The notes: generated from the letters alone by a model not told the origin. Counted from the stretch's first letter, positions 42,466-50,324 are shown. The stretch is DNA of 64,000 nucleotides from UBA4416 sp964543545 (GCA_964543545.1 CAZIYT010000003.1:62001-126000); one strand, 5' to 3'. Program-made: numbers and translations.

Positions 42466-42508
42466 TATTTCTTTTTTCCTTGATGAAAAAAGAAACAAAA
42501 AAATCAAG
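42466..42508 (+). repeat. 43-bp hairpin/pseudoknot repeat, copy 1
   Basis: Contains TTTCTTTTTT, CCTTGATG, AAAAAAGAAA, CAAAAAA and ATCAAG in that order. It is identical over all 43 bp to copy 3 (60855-60897, opposite strand). Copy 2 (47176-47206) matches the first 30 bp. The first and third blocks pair (10 bp), and the loop's CTTGAT can pair with the final ATCAAG. Confidence 0.75.
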
Positions 42509-42656
42509 AACGAACGCCAACTTCAATTCTTTTCTCGCACATGCCTGCGCAATGCCGCCGAAAAAATTGCAGTTCGCACTCACGACACGTCGTGATTCAC
42601 GCCAGCCGCACTATTACCAATGTATGCAGGAGTTTTCTTTCAGAACCACAAAAACA

Positions 42657-42690
42657 AAAAAAGCCTTCCACATGATGTGAAAGGCTTTTT
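42657..42690 (-). terminator. Intrinsic terminator after the 162-aa exported protein gene
   Basis: Arms AAGCCTT-CCACA and TGTGA-AAGGCTT around TGA, with one mismatch. The A-run on the left reads as U on the reverse strand, 19 bp past the stop. Confidence 0.75.
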
Positions 42691-42708
42691 GAAATGACTC
42701 AGGAAAAT

Positions 42709-43197
42709 CTAGTAAGAAGAGAATCCTTGCTTGTCAGTGAGTTTATGCTCGATCAGCAAGCCTACGCAGGCCGCATCCGAAGGCTTGTGTGCATCCTTTT
42801 CGGTAGCGCCTTTCGGAACGGTTACTTCGATCACCAGCTGGCGGGTAGCCGTGCTCTGGAACTCGAACATCGGTTCGTCCTTGGCAGTAGCATTGTCGTA
42901 CAGCAACTCATTGGTTCTTGCATCGAAAATTTTATAGTTGACCTTAGCGCTGAACTGCGTTTCGCAGCACACGTTGATCCTGTAATCCATTCCTTTATAA
43001 ATCACGCAACGGATCTTAGAGGTCATTCCCTGGTCGAACAGGCCGCTTCTGGATTGTGCATTGTACAACCAGCCTCCGCTACCACCATGCTTACTTTCCA
43101 CACCGCAGTATTTACGGTGAAAATTGCTGCAAACACCGGTTTGTGCCTGAGCTGCTACGACGCCTAATACAAATAATGTCAGTAATATTTTTTTCAT
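42709..43197 (-). CDS. Hypothetical exported protein
   Basis: 162 residues with a clear signal peptide (MKKILLTLFVLGVVAAQAQ). The mature part is small and cysteine-containing (VCSNFHRKYCGVESKHGGSG, IRCVIYKGMDYRINVCCE), with a beta-rich middle (YKIFDARTNELLYDNATAK) and no motif I can name. The four or five cysteines suggest disulfides in the periplasm or outside. The gene starts 10 bp after the stop of the 298-aa lipoprotein gene and ends at a terminator, so it is the last gene of a unit that probably begins with sucC. Confidence 0.75.
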   Translation of the reverse strand: MKKILLTLFVLGVVAAQAQTGVCSNFHRKYCGVESKHGGSGGWLYNAQSRSGLFDQGMTSKIRCVIYKGMDYRINVCCETQFSAKVNYKIFDARTNELLYDNATAKDEPMFEFQSTATRQLVIEVTVPKGATEKDAHKPSDAACVGLLIEHKLTDKQGFSSY

Positions 43198-43207
43198 GGG
43201 GAAGTAT

Positions 43208-44104
43208 TTATTTGGTTAATGTGTATGAGTTTCTGATCGTTTTGATTTTTTCAACAACAGCCGTGTACTGCTCGGCAGTCATCACCAGGTCTTTACCACC
43301 GCCCAGGATCTTCTTGTCTTTATCCGTGGATTTAAGAGGCGCTGCATCTTTTTCAGCGATCTTGGTGAACTCTGCCTGCAAGCCTTTGAAATCGGCTAAC
43401 ACAGACGCCACATTGGCATCCGACTCATACTTTTTCAGGAATTCAATTAAATTATCAAGGGTATATTTCTGATCGGCCAGACGCTCAACGATCGGGCTCT
43501 TTTCCTCATACTTGGCGAGGTTCGTAGCAATGTACATGCTTTCGAGCCAGCCACCGGCTACCACCAGGGATAAGGTCGGGCCTTGCTTGCCGCTTTCCAG
43601 CGTTTCAAAGGAAGAAAAATACACATCGTCTGTAATCACCGATAAGGAATCCGGGTTACCTACGTTGTCATTCAGGCGCTTGATCACTTCCGGCTTCACG
43701 GCCGAAGAAACACCGATCTGGTCGCCCAGCTGTTTTACGGTTTTAAAATATTTCACCGCTTCGGAGCCGATCTGGAAGATACTGCAGTAGCTCAGGTCGC
43801 AGCTGTAAATACCGAAATTCAAAGCCTTCAACTTAGCATCGGTATAATTTTTCTGGTTATCCGGGCTGTTTAAGAAGGAAGTATTCTTATTGTTTTTGCC
43901 ACCGACTGTTTTAATGAAGGTGAGCATTTCGCCCGGAGAAGGAACCTGGAAAAATGTTTCCGTACTTGGAGCGGGGGCTTCCATTTTTGTAGAGTCTGCC
44001 GTTGCGGAGTCCTCACTTCCTTCAGCTGTTTTGTCGCCACAGGAAGCAAGCATTAGTCCCACTGCAAGCGGCGCTGCTAATAAAAATTTACGTTGAATGG
44101 TCAT
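43208..44104 (-). CDS. Hypothetical lipoprotein
   Basis: 298 residues starting with a lipoprotein signal peptide and lipobox (AVGLMLASCGDK, cysteine at about 22), followed by a low-complexity linker (TAEGSEDSATADSTKMEAPAP). The helical globular part (about 55-298) contains LNFGIYSCDLSYCSIFQIGS and LSLVVAGGWLESMYIATNLA. Proteins of this type occur widely in Bacteroidota without known function. It lies 26 bp after sucC and 10 bp before the 162-aa gene, so it is the middle gene of a probable three-gene unit. Expected location: periplasmic face of a membrane. Confidence 0.8.
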   Translation of the reverse strand: MTIQRKFLLAAPLAVGLMLASCGDKTAEGSEDSATADSTKMEAPAPSTETFFQVPSPGEMLTFIKTVGGKNNKNTSFLNSPDNQKNYTDAKLKALNFGIYSCDLSYCSIFQIGSEAVKYFKTVKQLGDQIGVSSAVKPEVIKRLNDNVGNPDSLSVITDDVYFSSFETLESGKQGPTLSLVVAGGWLESMYIATNLAKYEEKSPIVERLADQKYTLDNLIEFLKKYESDANVASVLADFKGLQAEFTKIAEKDAAPLKSTDKDKKILGGGKDLVMTAEQYTAVVEKIKTIRNSYTLTK

Positions 44105-44130
44105 ATAGTTGTTGTTTCGGGTTTGTTTAT

Positions 44131-45324
44131 TTATTTGGCAATTAACTTGCTCACCAGGTCGGCAGCCTCCTGCAGCTCAATGGCCGAGTACACTTTCAAT
44201 CCTGAGTCGTCAATTAATTTTTTAGCTTCTACAGCATTCGTTCCCTGCAAACGCACAATAATAGGAACATTGATCGTGCCCATATTCTTATACGCATCGA
44301 TCACACCCTGTGCAACCCTGTCGCAACGCACGATACCACCAAAGATATTTACCAGGATCGCTTTCACGTTTTTGTCTCCCAGGATAATGTGGAAGGCTTT
44401 TTCTACACGCTCCGCGTTGGCTGTACCGCCCACATCGAGGAAGTTTGCCGGCTCACCACCGCTTAACTTGATAATATCCATCGTAGCCATGGCCAGACCG
44501 GCGCCGTTTACCATGCAACCCACGTTTCCGTCGAGTTTCACATAGTTGAGCTCCGCTTTGCGTGCTTCCACGTCTACCGGGTTCTCTTCGGATTCGTCGC
44601 GCATCGCTTCGATGTCTTTATGGCGGTATAAGGCGTTATCGTCCAGGGTTACTTTGGCATCCACGGCAATGATCTTGTCGTCGGATGTTTTCAGAACCGG
44701 GTTGATCTCGAACATGGAAGAATCCGTAGCCTCGTAAGCTTTGTATAAAGCCGCTACGAATTTGGTCATTTCCTTAAAGGCATTACCGCTTAAGCCTAAG
44801 TTAAAGGCTACCTTGCGGCACTGAAAATCACGCAGACCTACCTTAGGATCGATCTCTTCTTTCCAGATCAGGTGTGGCGTAGCCTCTGCTACCGCCTCAA
44901 TGTCCATACCGCCTTCGGTGCTGTACATGATGATGTTGCGGCCAGTGCCACGGTTCATCAGGATACTCATATAAAACTCCTTTACGGGAGTTGCACCCGG
45001 GTAATACACATCCTGGGCTACCAATACTTTGCTTACCAGCTTGCCTTCGGCGCTGGTTTGAGGAGTGATCAGGTGCATACCGATGATGTTTGTCGCTACT
45101 TCCTTCACCTTCTCCAGGTTCGGGGCAAACTTTACACCACCGCCTTTGCCACGTCCACCGGCGTGGATCTGCGCCTTCACAACAACTCCATCACACTTAT
45201 ACGTTTCCATAACCTGTTTGGCAGCAGCTACAGCCTGTTCAGGCGTTTCTGCAACAATTCCTTCCTGGATGGCAACGCCAAAACTTTTCAATATACTTTT
45301 TCCTTGATACTCGTGAATATTCAT
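44131..45324 (-). CDS. sucC: Succinyl-CoA synthetase (ADP/GDP-forming) beta subunit
   Basis: 397 residues, the standard SucC length. Motifs: MNIHEYQGKSILKSFGV opening, ATP-grasp loop KAQIHAGGRGKGGGVK, SSMFEINPVL, DAKVTLDDNALYRH, and the C-terminal CoA-ligase part with FLDVGGTANAERVEKAF, LVNIFGGIVRCD and IIVRLQGTNA. With SucD it makes succinate and ATP or GTP from succinyl-CoA in the TCA cycle. The sucD partner is not next to it. The start at 45324 is fixed by the family opening; a longer frame back to 45504 is not coding. A good TTTG-N18-TATTTTTG promoter lies in front, and two exported-protein genes follow. Confidence 0.96.
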   Translation of the reverse strand: MNIHEYQGKSILKSFGVAIQEGIVAETPEQAVAAAKQVMETYKCDGVVVKAQIHAGGRGKGGGVKFAPNLEKVKEVATNIIGMHLITPQTSAEGKLVSKVLVAQDVYYPGATPVKEFYMSILMNRGTGRNIIMYSTEGGMDIEAVAEATPHLIWKEEIDPKVGLRDFQCRKVAFNLGLSGNAFKEMTKFVAALYKAYEATDSSMFEINPVLKTSDDKIIAVDAKVTLDDNALYRHKDIEAMRDESEENPVDVEARKAELNYVKLDGNVGCMVNGAGLAMATMDIIKLSGGEPANFLDVGGTANAERVEKAFHIILGDKNVKAILVNIFGGIVRCDRVAQGVIDAYKNMGTINVPIIVRLQGTNAVEAKKLIDDSGLKVYSAIELQEAADLVSKLIAK

Positions 45325-45836
45325 AATGGGTGGTTTCTTAAATTTGCTTTCAAAAATAGGGTTTTTATCGTAAAAGCAAACATTTTTAGTAAAATAATTG
45401 GTTGCCAAAGCCTTAGGGGGCCCACCACGGAGGCCCTGAGAAACAGAGGAGAACATTGGGACAAAAACGAAGGTTTTAAAACCATATAAGACATAGAAGA
45501 TCATATAAGGAAAACCTCAGAATCCTAGAGAGACCAGTAACCAAACCGGTGACTGAGCGAAGTCGAAGGCACCACGAAAACAGAGGAGAACATTTAACCG
45601 CAGAGATCGCAAAGCAAAGGCTCGCAGAGACGCGAAGGCGCAAAGAGCACAAATCATCCCGAAGACCCGGAGAAACAGAGGAGAACATTTAAACAACATA
45701 GGCAGATAGAAATCATAGAGAACAGGAAGAAGTCATAGAATTTTTCACAAATCAACACTGTTCTGATGGGGTGGTTGTTCCGATTCTTGTTCTAATTATA
45801 AGAATCCGCGTCATCTGCGGGCCATTCGTCTTGTCC
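45325..45836. other. Intergenic region with fragments of three repeat families
   Basis: 512 bp without a credible gene. Besides the sucC promoter it holds a ctgagcgaagtcgaag element (about 45545-45575), a half copy of the AACCGCAGAG family (about 45594-45662), a half copy of the CATAG family (about 45695-45742) and an ATCCGCGTCATCTGCGG segment (about 45805-45825). It looks like a graveyard of inserted palindromes. Confidence 0.55.
45351..45380 (-). promoter_or_regulatory. Bacteroidota-type promoter of sucC
   Basis: On the reverse strand TTTG (45380-45377), an 18-nt spacer, then TATTTTTG (45358-45351), matching the TTTG/TAnnTTTG consensus. It is 26 bp before the ATG. Confidence 0.6.
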
Positions 45837-47120
45837 TTACCCCAAAGACTCCAAAAAACCTTCGATGGTCATATAAACTGACCTGAGCTCTGCTTCCGTG
45901 ATGCAGTAGGGTGTCACCAGGTAGAGGACATTCCCCAGGGGCCTTACAATAACCCGGTGCCTCAGGAAATAGGCGGCGATGCTTTCCGAAGCCTTGTTCA
46001 GGTAATGGGTATGCTCTTCGGTGCTGATCTCCAGGGCCAGGATGGTGCCGAAGCACCTGGCTTCCGACAGCCTGGGATGCCCTTGCAGCTTATTCGTAAA
46101 ATCCTGGTGCAGCGCAGCGATCATGGCGATCTGCTTCCAGGTATCCTCCTGCTCCATCAGGTCGAGGCTCGCCAGCCCGGCCGCGCAGGCCGTGGGATTG
46201 GCAGTATAGCTGTGCCCGTGGAAAAAGGTTTTGGTCTTATCATCGCTCACACAGGCATCATAGATAAATTGGGCGCAGCTCGTTACGCCCAGCGGCATAT
46301 AGCCCCCCGTGAGGCCCTTGGAAAGGCAGAGGATATCCGGCTGTTGCTGCAGGTGGTCGCTCGCAAAGAATTTTCCCGTGCGCCCGAAACCGGTCATCAC
46401 CTCATCGGCAATACACACGATGCCATGCTCGCGGCATACAGCGATGAGCCGGTCGAGGTACTCCGCCCCGTACATGATCATCCCGGAAGCACCCTGCACC
46501 AGCGGCTCAAAGATAAAGCCGGCAAAATCGTTATGGTTGGTAAACCAGCTCTGCATCGTAGATTCCAGCTGCTCAATATTGTCTGCATCGGGCACGGGAA
46601 TATGCACTACTTCAAACAAGAGGTTCTCGAAGGCATTGTTGAACACGTTCCTTGCCCCTACGCTCATCCCGCCGAAGGTATCGCCGTGGTAGGCATTTTC
46701 GAGGGCAATGAATTTCTTTTTGGGCTTACCGCTATTATGCCAGTACTGCAAAACCATTTTCAGGCCCACTTCCACAGCGGTAGAACCATTGTCGGAATAG
46801 AAAATTTTCGATTGGTTCCCCGGCAAATGCCCGATGAGGCGCTCCGCCAGCTTCACGGCGGGCTCGTGGGTAAAGGCGCTGAAGATGGCATGCTCGAGGC
46901 TGAACAGCTGCTCACTTACTTTCTGCGAGATGTAAGGATGGCAATGCCCGTGCAGGTTGACCCACCAGCTCGAGATGGCGTCGAGCAGTTTATGACCTTC
47001 GGCGTCGTAAAAGAAGGCGCCTTCGCCCCTGACGAGCTGTACCGGGGCTTCGGCGTATTTTAAGTGGGTGAAAGGGTGCCACACGTAGCGGCTGTCGGTT
47101 TCGATGATGGGATTGGTCAA
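45837..47120 (-). CDS. bioA: Adenosylmethionine-8-amino-7-oxononanoate aminotransferase
   Basis: 427 residues, class III PLP aminotransferase. Family marks: VWHPFTHLKY and LLDAISSWWVNLHGHCHPYI near the N-terminus, FYSDNGSTAVEVGLKM, YHGDTFGGMSVG, the aspartate in IADEVMTGFGRTG and the PLP lysine in CLSKGLTGGYMPLG. The SSWW and HPF patterns are those of BioA rather than ornithine or GABA enzymes. It converts KAPA to DAPA in biotin synthesis, with S-adenosylmethionine as amino donor. No other bio genes are near. A TACTTTTG -7-like element lies at 47151-47144. Confidence 0.93.
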   Translation of the reverse strand: MTNPIIETDSRYVWHPFTHLKYAEAPVQLVRGEGAFFYDAEGHKLLDAISSWWVNLHGHCHPYISQKVSEQLFSLEHAIFSAFTHEPAVKLAERLIGHLPGNQSKIFYSDNGSTAVEVGLKMVLQYWHNSGKPKKKFIALENAYHGDTFGGMSVGARNVFNNAFENLLFEVVHIPVPDADNIEQLESTMQSWFTNHNDFAGFIFEPLVQGASGMIMYGAEYLDRLIAVCREHGIVCIADEVMTGFGRTGKFFASDHLQQQPDILCLSKGLTGGYMPLGVTSCAQFIYDACVSDDKTKTFFHGHSYTANPTACAAGLASLDLMEQEDTWKQIAMIAALHQDFTNKLQGHPRLSEARCFGTILALEISTEEHTHYLNKASESIAAYFLRHRVIVRPLGNVLYLVTPYCITEAELRSVYMTIEGFLESLG

Positions 47121-47143
47121 GGTCTTTAATAATTAGGAATTTT

Positions 47144-47151
47144 CAAAAGTA
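47144..47151 (-). promoter_or_regulatory. Candidate -7 element of bioA
   Basis: Reads TACTTTTG on the reverse strand (TAnnTTTG), 23 bp before the ATG. No clear -33 element. Confidence 0.35.
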
Positions 47152-47175
47152 CCATATTCTTTTTTTTCTTCGGCC

Positions 47176-47284
47176 TTTCTTTTTTCCTTGATGAAAAAAG
47201 AAACAATCACGACACGTCATGACAAGCCAAAAAAACCGCCACGCGCGACATCACATGCGGGTGGCTGATCACGACAAGTCGTGA
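47176..47284. repeat. Hairpin repeat copy 2 apparently interrupted by a small palindrome, plus a second palindrome
   Basis: 47176-47206 matches the 43-bp hairpin repeat up to GAAACAA. It is followed by TCACGACACGTCATGA (47207-47222), and then the sequence resumes as CAAGCCAAAAAAACCGCC, which corresponds to the flank of copy 3. A second palindrome TCACGACAAGTCGTGA is at 47269-47284. The 355-bp gap 47121-47475 holds no credible gene. Confidence 0.6.
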
Positions 47285-47475
47285 CCCGATGCCTACGCTC
47301 AATTCTGCCGGGACCCCGCGCGCATGCCTGCGGAGACCCGGCAGAATGCCCGAACACACGCGTCGGTGGCTGAGCGGAGTCAAGCCCCGGCAGAATGCCA
47401 AAACCGGCAGGGCATAAATTTTCGTTTCAGATTATCCGCCAATGATTATATTTGGCTCACCTAAAATAATACACC

Positions 47476-49095
47476 ATGGACTTGGAATTCAATAAGAACG
47501 ACGATAAAATGCGTTTGCTCATTTCGCAAATGGAGCATCGCTTACATAAAATATATGAAGGTGGCGGCAAAAAGCGCATCGAGAAGTTACACGAGCAGGG
47601 CAAAATGAGCGCCCGCGAGCGCATCGACTTCCTCCTCGACAAGGATACGCCACGTTTTGAGATGGGCGCTTTTGCGGGTTACGAAATGTACCCGGAACAC
47701 GGCGGCTGCCCGGGCGGCGGCGTGGTGATTGTGATCGGCTATGTGAGCGGCAAGCAATGCATTGTGGTAGCCAACGACGCTACCGTGAAAGCGGGCGCCT
47801 GGTTCCCGATCACGGGCAAAAAGAATTTGCGCGCGCAGGAAATTGCGATGGAAAATAAGCTGCCTATTATTTATTTGGTAGACAGCGCAGGCGTGTACCT
47901 GCCGATGCAGGACGAGATCTTCCCGGACAAGGAGCATTTCGGGCGCATCTTCCGCAACAACGCCATCATGAGCGGCATGGGCATTTTACAGATCTCGGCC
48001 GTGATGGGAAGCTGCGTGGCCGGCGGGGCCTACCTGCCGATTATGAGCGACGAGGCGATGATCGTAGACAAAACAGGCTCCATCTTCCTGGCGGGCTCCT
48101 ACCTGGTGAAAGCGGCCATCGGCGAAAACATCGACAATGAAACGCTGGGCGGTGCTACCACGCACTGCGAGATCAGCGGCGTAACGGATTATAAATGCAA
48201 GGACGATGCGGATTGCCTCACCCGCATCCGAAACATCATGAGCAAGGTGGGCGACTACGACAAAGCGGGCTTCAACCGCGAAACCCCTGCCCTGCCGAAG
48301 AAAGATGCCAAAGAAATGTACGGCATCCTCAACGACAAGCAATATGAAATGCGCGACATCATCGAGCGCATCGTCGACAACGGCGAGCATGAGGAATACA
48401 AAGAGCTTTACGGACAGTCGATCGTATGCACCTATGCCCGCATCGACGGCTGGGCGGTAGGTATTGTAGCCAACCAGCGCAAAGTAGTGAAAAGCAAAAA
48501 AGGCGAGATGCAGTTTGGCGGTGTAATCTATAGCGACAGCGCCGACAAGGCGGCCCGCTTTATCATGAACTGCAACCAGAAAAAAATTCCGCTGGTATTC
48601 CTGCAGGATGCCACCGGCTTTATGGTGGGCTCACGCAGCGAGCACGGCGGCATCATTAAGGACGGCGCCAAGCTGGTGAATGCCATGGCCAATTCCGTGG
48701 TGCCGAAGTTCACCATCATTTTAGGCAACAGCTACGGCGCGGCCAACTACGCCATGTGCGGCAAGGCTTACGACCCACGCCTCATTGTGGGCTGGCCAAC
48801 TGCTCAGGTAGCGGTAATGGGCGGCGCGCAAGCGGCCAAAGTATTGGTACAAATTGAAGTAGCTTCCCTGAAAGCAAAAGGCGAAGAGATCACTCCGGAG
48901 AAAGAAGCGGAGCTGTACAACAAAACCAAAGATAAATATGACGCGCAAACCACGCCTTACTACGCGGCCTCGCGCCTCTGGCTGGATGCCATCATCGACC
49001 CGGCAGATACCCGCAAGGTGATCAGCATGGGCATAGAAGCCGCCAACCACGCGCCTATCACCAAGGCTTACAATGTGGGGGTGCTGCAAACTTAG
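47476..49095 (+). CDS. Acyl-CoA carboxylase carboxyltransferase subunit (MCC-beta/PCC-beta-like)
   Basis: 539 residues with both halves of the crotonase-like carboxyltransferase. N-terminal: GGGKKRIEKLHEQGKMSARE, VVANDATVKAGAWFP, VDSAGVYLPMQDEIFPDKEH, VMGSCVAGGAYLPIMSDE, GSIFLAGSYLVKAAIGE. C-terminal: LQDATGFMVGSRSEHGGIIK and GNSYGAANYAMCGKAYDP. The HFGRIF and GSCVAGGAY patterns resemble methylcrotonoyl-CoA carboxylase beta more than propionyl-CoA carboxylase beta, so leucine breakdown is as likely as propionate use. A biotin carboxylase partner is not visible here. It transfers CO2 from carboxybiotin to an acyl-CoA. Start ATG at 47476. Confidence 0.9.
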   Translation: MDLEFNKNDDKMRLLISQMEHRLHKIYEGGGKKRIEKLHEQGKMSARERIDFLLDKDTPRFEMGAFAGYEMYPEHGGCPGGGVVIVIGYVSGKQCIVVANDATVKAGAWFPITGKKNLRAQEIAMENKLPIIYLVDSAGVYLPMQDEIFPDKEHFGRIFRNNAIMSGMGILQISAVMGSCVAGGAYLPIMSDEAMIVDKTGSIFLAGSYLVKAAIGENIDNETLGGATTHCEISGVTDYKCKDDADCLTRIRNIMSKVGDYDKAGFNRETPALPKKDAKEMYGILNDKQYEMRDIIERIVDNGEHEEYKELYGQSIVCTYARIDGWAVGIVANQRKVVKSKKGEMQFGGVIYSDSADKAARFIMNCNQKKIPLVFLQDATGFMVGSRSEHGGIIKDGAKLVNAMANSVVPKFTIILGNSYGAANYAMCGKAYDPRLIVGWPTAQVAVMGGAQAAKVLVQIEVASLKAKGEEITPEKEAELYNKTKDKYDAQTTPYYAASRLWLDAIIDPADTRKVISMGIEAANHAPITKAYNVGVLQT

Positions 49096-49169
49096 TAGGG
49101 AGTAGTGAGATATGAGATGTAAGGAGTGAGGAGTGAAAGTGCATGTGTCACTTCGAGCGATGCTTGCCT

Positions 49170-49658
49170 GTCACTTCGAGCGAAGTCGAGAAGCGACAAC
49201 AAAAAATACATCCTTATTTCGCCTGCTGCCTATCCGACTGCGCTCGATATGACAGCAAAAGAGTTACCCTTAAGGTTTAGGAAAATATAAACATCATGAA
49301 AACGGTCAAATACCTATACGTTTATATTTTAAAATGTTCGGACAATACCTATTATACAGGTATCACCAATAACCCTGAGCGCAGGCTTATCCAGCATAAT
49401 AAAGGATTACATAAGGACTCCTATACGGCATCAAGACTTCCGGTTGAATTAGTGTATTGCGAACTATTTTCTGATTTTAACCAGGCCATTGAATGGGAAA
49501 AGAGAATCAAGAACTGGAGCAGAGCAAAAAAAGAAGCTCTGATAACCCAAAATTGGGAAAATCTGAAAAAACATGCAGAATGCCATAACGAAACTTCACA
49601 CAAACATACCTTCCGTTATAAAACCAAATAACAGCTTCTCGACTTCGCTCGAAGTGAC
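49170..49658. mobile_element. GIY-YIG gene cassette bounded by perfect 25-bp inverted repeats
   Basis: The left repeat 49170-49194 (gtcacttcga...gaagc) and the right repeat 49634-49658 (gcttc...tcgaagtgac) are exact reverse complements. The GIY-YIG gene lies between them, and the right repeat begins 2 bp after its stop codon. A partial extra copy (14 bp) lies at 49147-49160. Repeats of this sequence are, as I recall, widespread in Bacteroidota. The mobile nature is inferred from the arrangement. Confidence 0.6.
49296..49631 (+). CDS. GIY-YIG domain nuclease (UPF0213-like)
   Basis: 111 residues, single GIY-YIG domain. The paired motif is VYILKCSDNTYYTGITNN (GIY and YIG equivalents), then the catalytic arginine region NPERRLIQHNKG and the glutamate in AIEWEKRIKNWSR that binds metal. 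The last 20 residues are non-conserved. The family cuts DNA as a catalytic module in homing endonucleases and repair enzymes; stand-alone bacterial members are mostly uncharacterised. The gene sits inside a perfect 25-bp inverted repeat, so it may mobilise its own cassette or target those repeats (inference). Confidence 0.88.
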   Translation: MKTVKYLYVYILKCSDNTYYTGITNNPERRLIQHNKGLHKDSYTASRLPVELVYCELFSDFNQAIEWEKRIKNWSRAKKEALITQNWENLKKHAECHNETSHKHTFRYKTK

Positions 49659-49705
49659 AGAGCTTGATGATTTACTTTCCAACTGTGCTCGCCATGAACG
49701 ATACA

Positions 49706-49737
49706 AAAAAGGAGAAGCCATTCAGCTTCTCCTTTTT
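49706..49737 (-). terminator. Intrinsic terminator after the 113-aa gene
   Basis: Perfect 13-bp stem AAAAAGGAGAAGC / GCTTCTCCTTTTT with a CATTCA loop, 35 bp past the stop at 49773. Confidence 0.85.
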
Positions 49738-49772
49738 ATTGATAGTTATCAGCACCTGCGGAGCGTTGCAGA

Positions 49773-50114
49773 TCAATGCCAGAAAAAGGTCTCGTAAACA
49801 ATCCCCTGGCTGCTCATATAATTTCTCATTTCCGAATAGCCTTCATTCACGCCAAAACGGTCTTTTAAACACTGTAATAAGATCATCCTATTACCGGCCG
49901 GGATGTCAAATAAAGTATAAAACTTCTGTACTTCATTGGAAGGCACTGTAAAACTGTACTCATAATCAAAAGAGCCGAAGCTTGCCTTCACAAAGCTTCC
50001 GGTATCACAGCCATCAAACATCAGGCTGCCGCTTTCTCCAAAATACAGCTGCATCACAACTTTCAGATCGGGACGCTCGGAGGTATAGAGAATGATGTTT
50101 TCGGGGCTGCTCAT
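49773..50114 (-). CDS. Hypothetical small protein
   Basis: 113 residues that I do not recognise. Hydrophobic and aromatic residues alternate in the middle (VVMQLYFGESGSLMFDGCD, KASFGSFDYEYSFTVPSNEV), suggesting a beta-rich fold. No signal peptide or membrane segment. It has a sensible ATG and a strong terminator downstream, which support it as a real gene. A long palindromic repeat (50161-50237) lies just upstream. Function unknown. Confidence 0.65.
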   Translation of the reverse strand: MSSPENIILYTSERPDLKVVMQLYFGESGSLMFDGCDTGSFVKASFGSFDYEYSFTVPSNEVQKFYTLFDIPAGNRMILLQCLKDRFGVNEGYSEMRNYMSSQGIVYETFFWH

Positions 50115-50160
50115 GGTAAGCTAAGGTAGGGATAATTGTGAAACGCTGGTATTCATGCCC

Positions 50161-50237
50161 CGTCATTGTGAGCGTAGCGAAGCAATCTCTCTGTAGATGA
50201 GATTGCTTCGCGACATATCGTTCCGCTCGCCATGACG
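50161..50237. repeat. 77-bp palindromic repeat, 'GTCATTGTGAGCG...' family
   Basis: The left arm CGTCATTGTGAGCGTAGCGA-AGCAATCTC faces the right arm GAGATTGCTTCGCGACATAT...CGCTCGCCATGACG. The inner AGCAATCTC/GAGATTGCT stem is perfect. It lies between two same-strand genes. Confidence 0.65.
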
Positions 50238-50247
50238 CACAAAAAAA

Positions 50248-50269
50248 GGAGAAGCCTTTCGGCTTCTCC
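50248..50269 (-). terminator. Intrinsic terminator after the Fn3-domain gene
   Basis: Perfect 9-bp stem GGAGAAGCC / GGCTTCTCC with a TTTC loop and a preceding A-run (U on the reverse strand), 55 bp past the stop at 50325. Confidence 0.8.
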
Positions 50270-50324
50270 CCCACCCTCATTCCGGTATCAGCAGAATGTT
50301 TTCCCGGGTGCCGGTACCTTGATC

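Larger units (their letters stand above)
42216..42708. other. Intergenic region with repeats, no gene seen
   Basis: 493 bp holding a copy of the 43-bp hairpin repeat (42466-42508), a tcacgac-ac-gtcgtga palindrome (42580-42595) and a terminator (42657-42690). A 66-codon open frame at 42480-42680 is made of these repeats and is not taken as a gene. Confidence 0.6.

Noticed and set aside
42480..42680. 66-codon forward open frame
   Set aside because: It begins inside the 43-bp repeat and runs through a palindrome and a terminator; its first residues simply translate the repeat.
45325..45504. N-terminal extension of SucC
   Set aside because: The extra 60 codons have no family similarity, and a good TTTG/TATTTTTG promoter lies inside them.
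45957..47063. 368-codon forward open frame opposite bioA
   Set aside because: It is an antisense shadow of bioA, whose frame carries all family motifs. The forward translation has no recognisable domain.
47207..47401. 64-codon reverse open frame
   Set aside because: It is composed of palindromic repeat sequence in a gap between divergent genes, with low-complexity Arg/Ser/Pro translation.
49573..49797. 74-codon forward open frame overlapping the GIY-YIG 3' end
   Set aside because: It translates the inverted repeat and a terminator hairpin and has no independent support.
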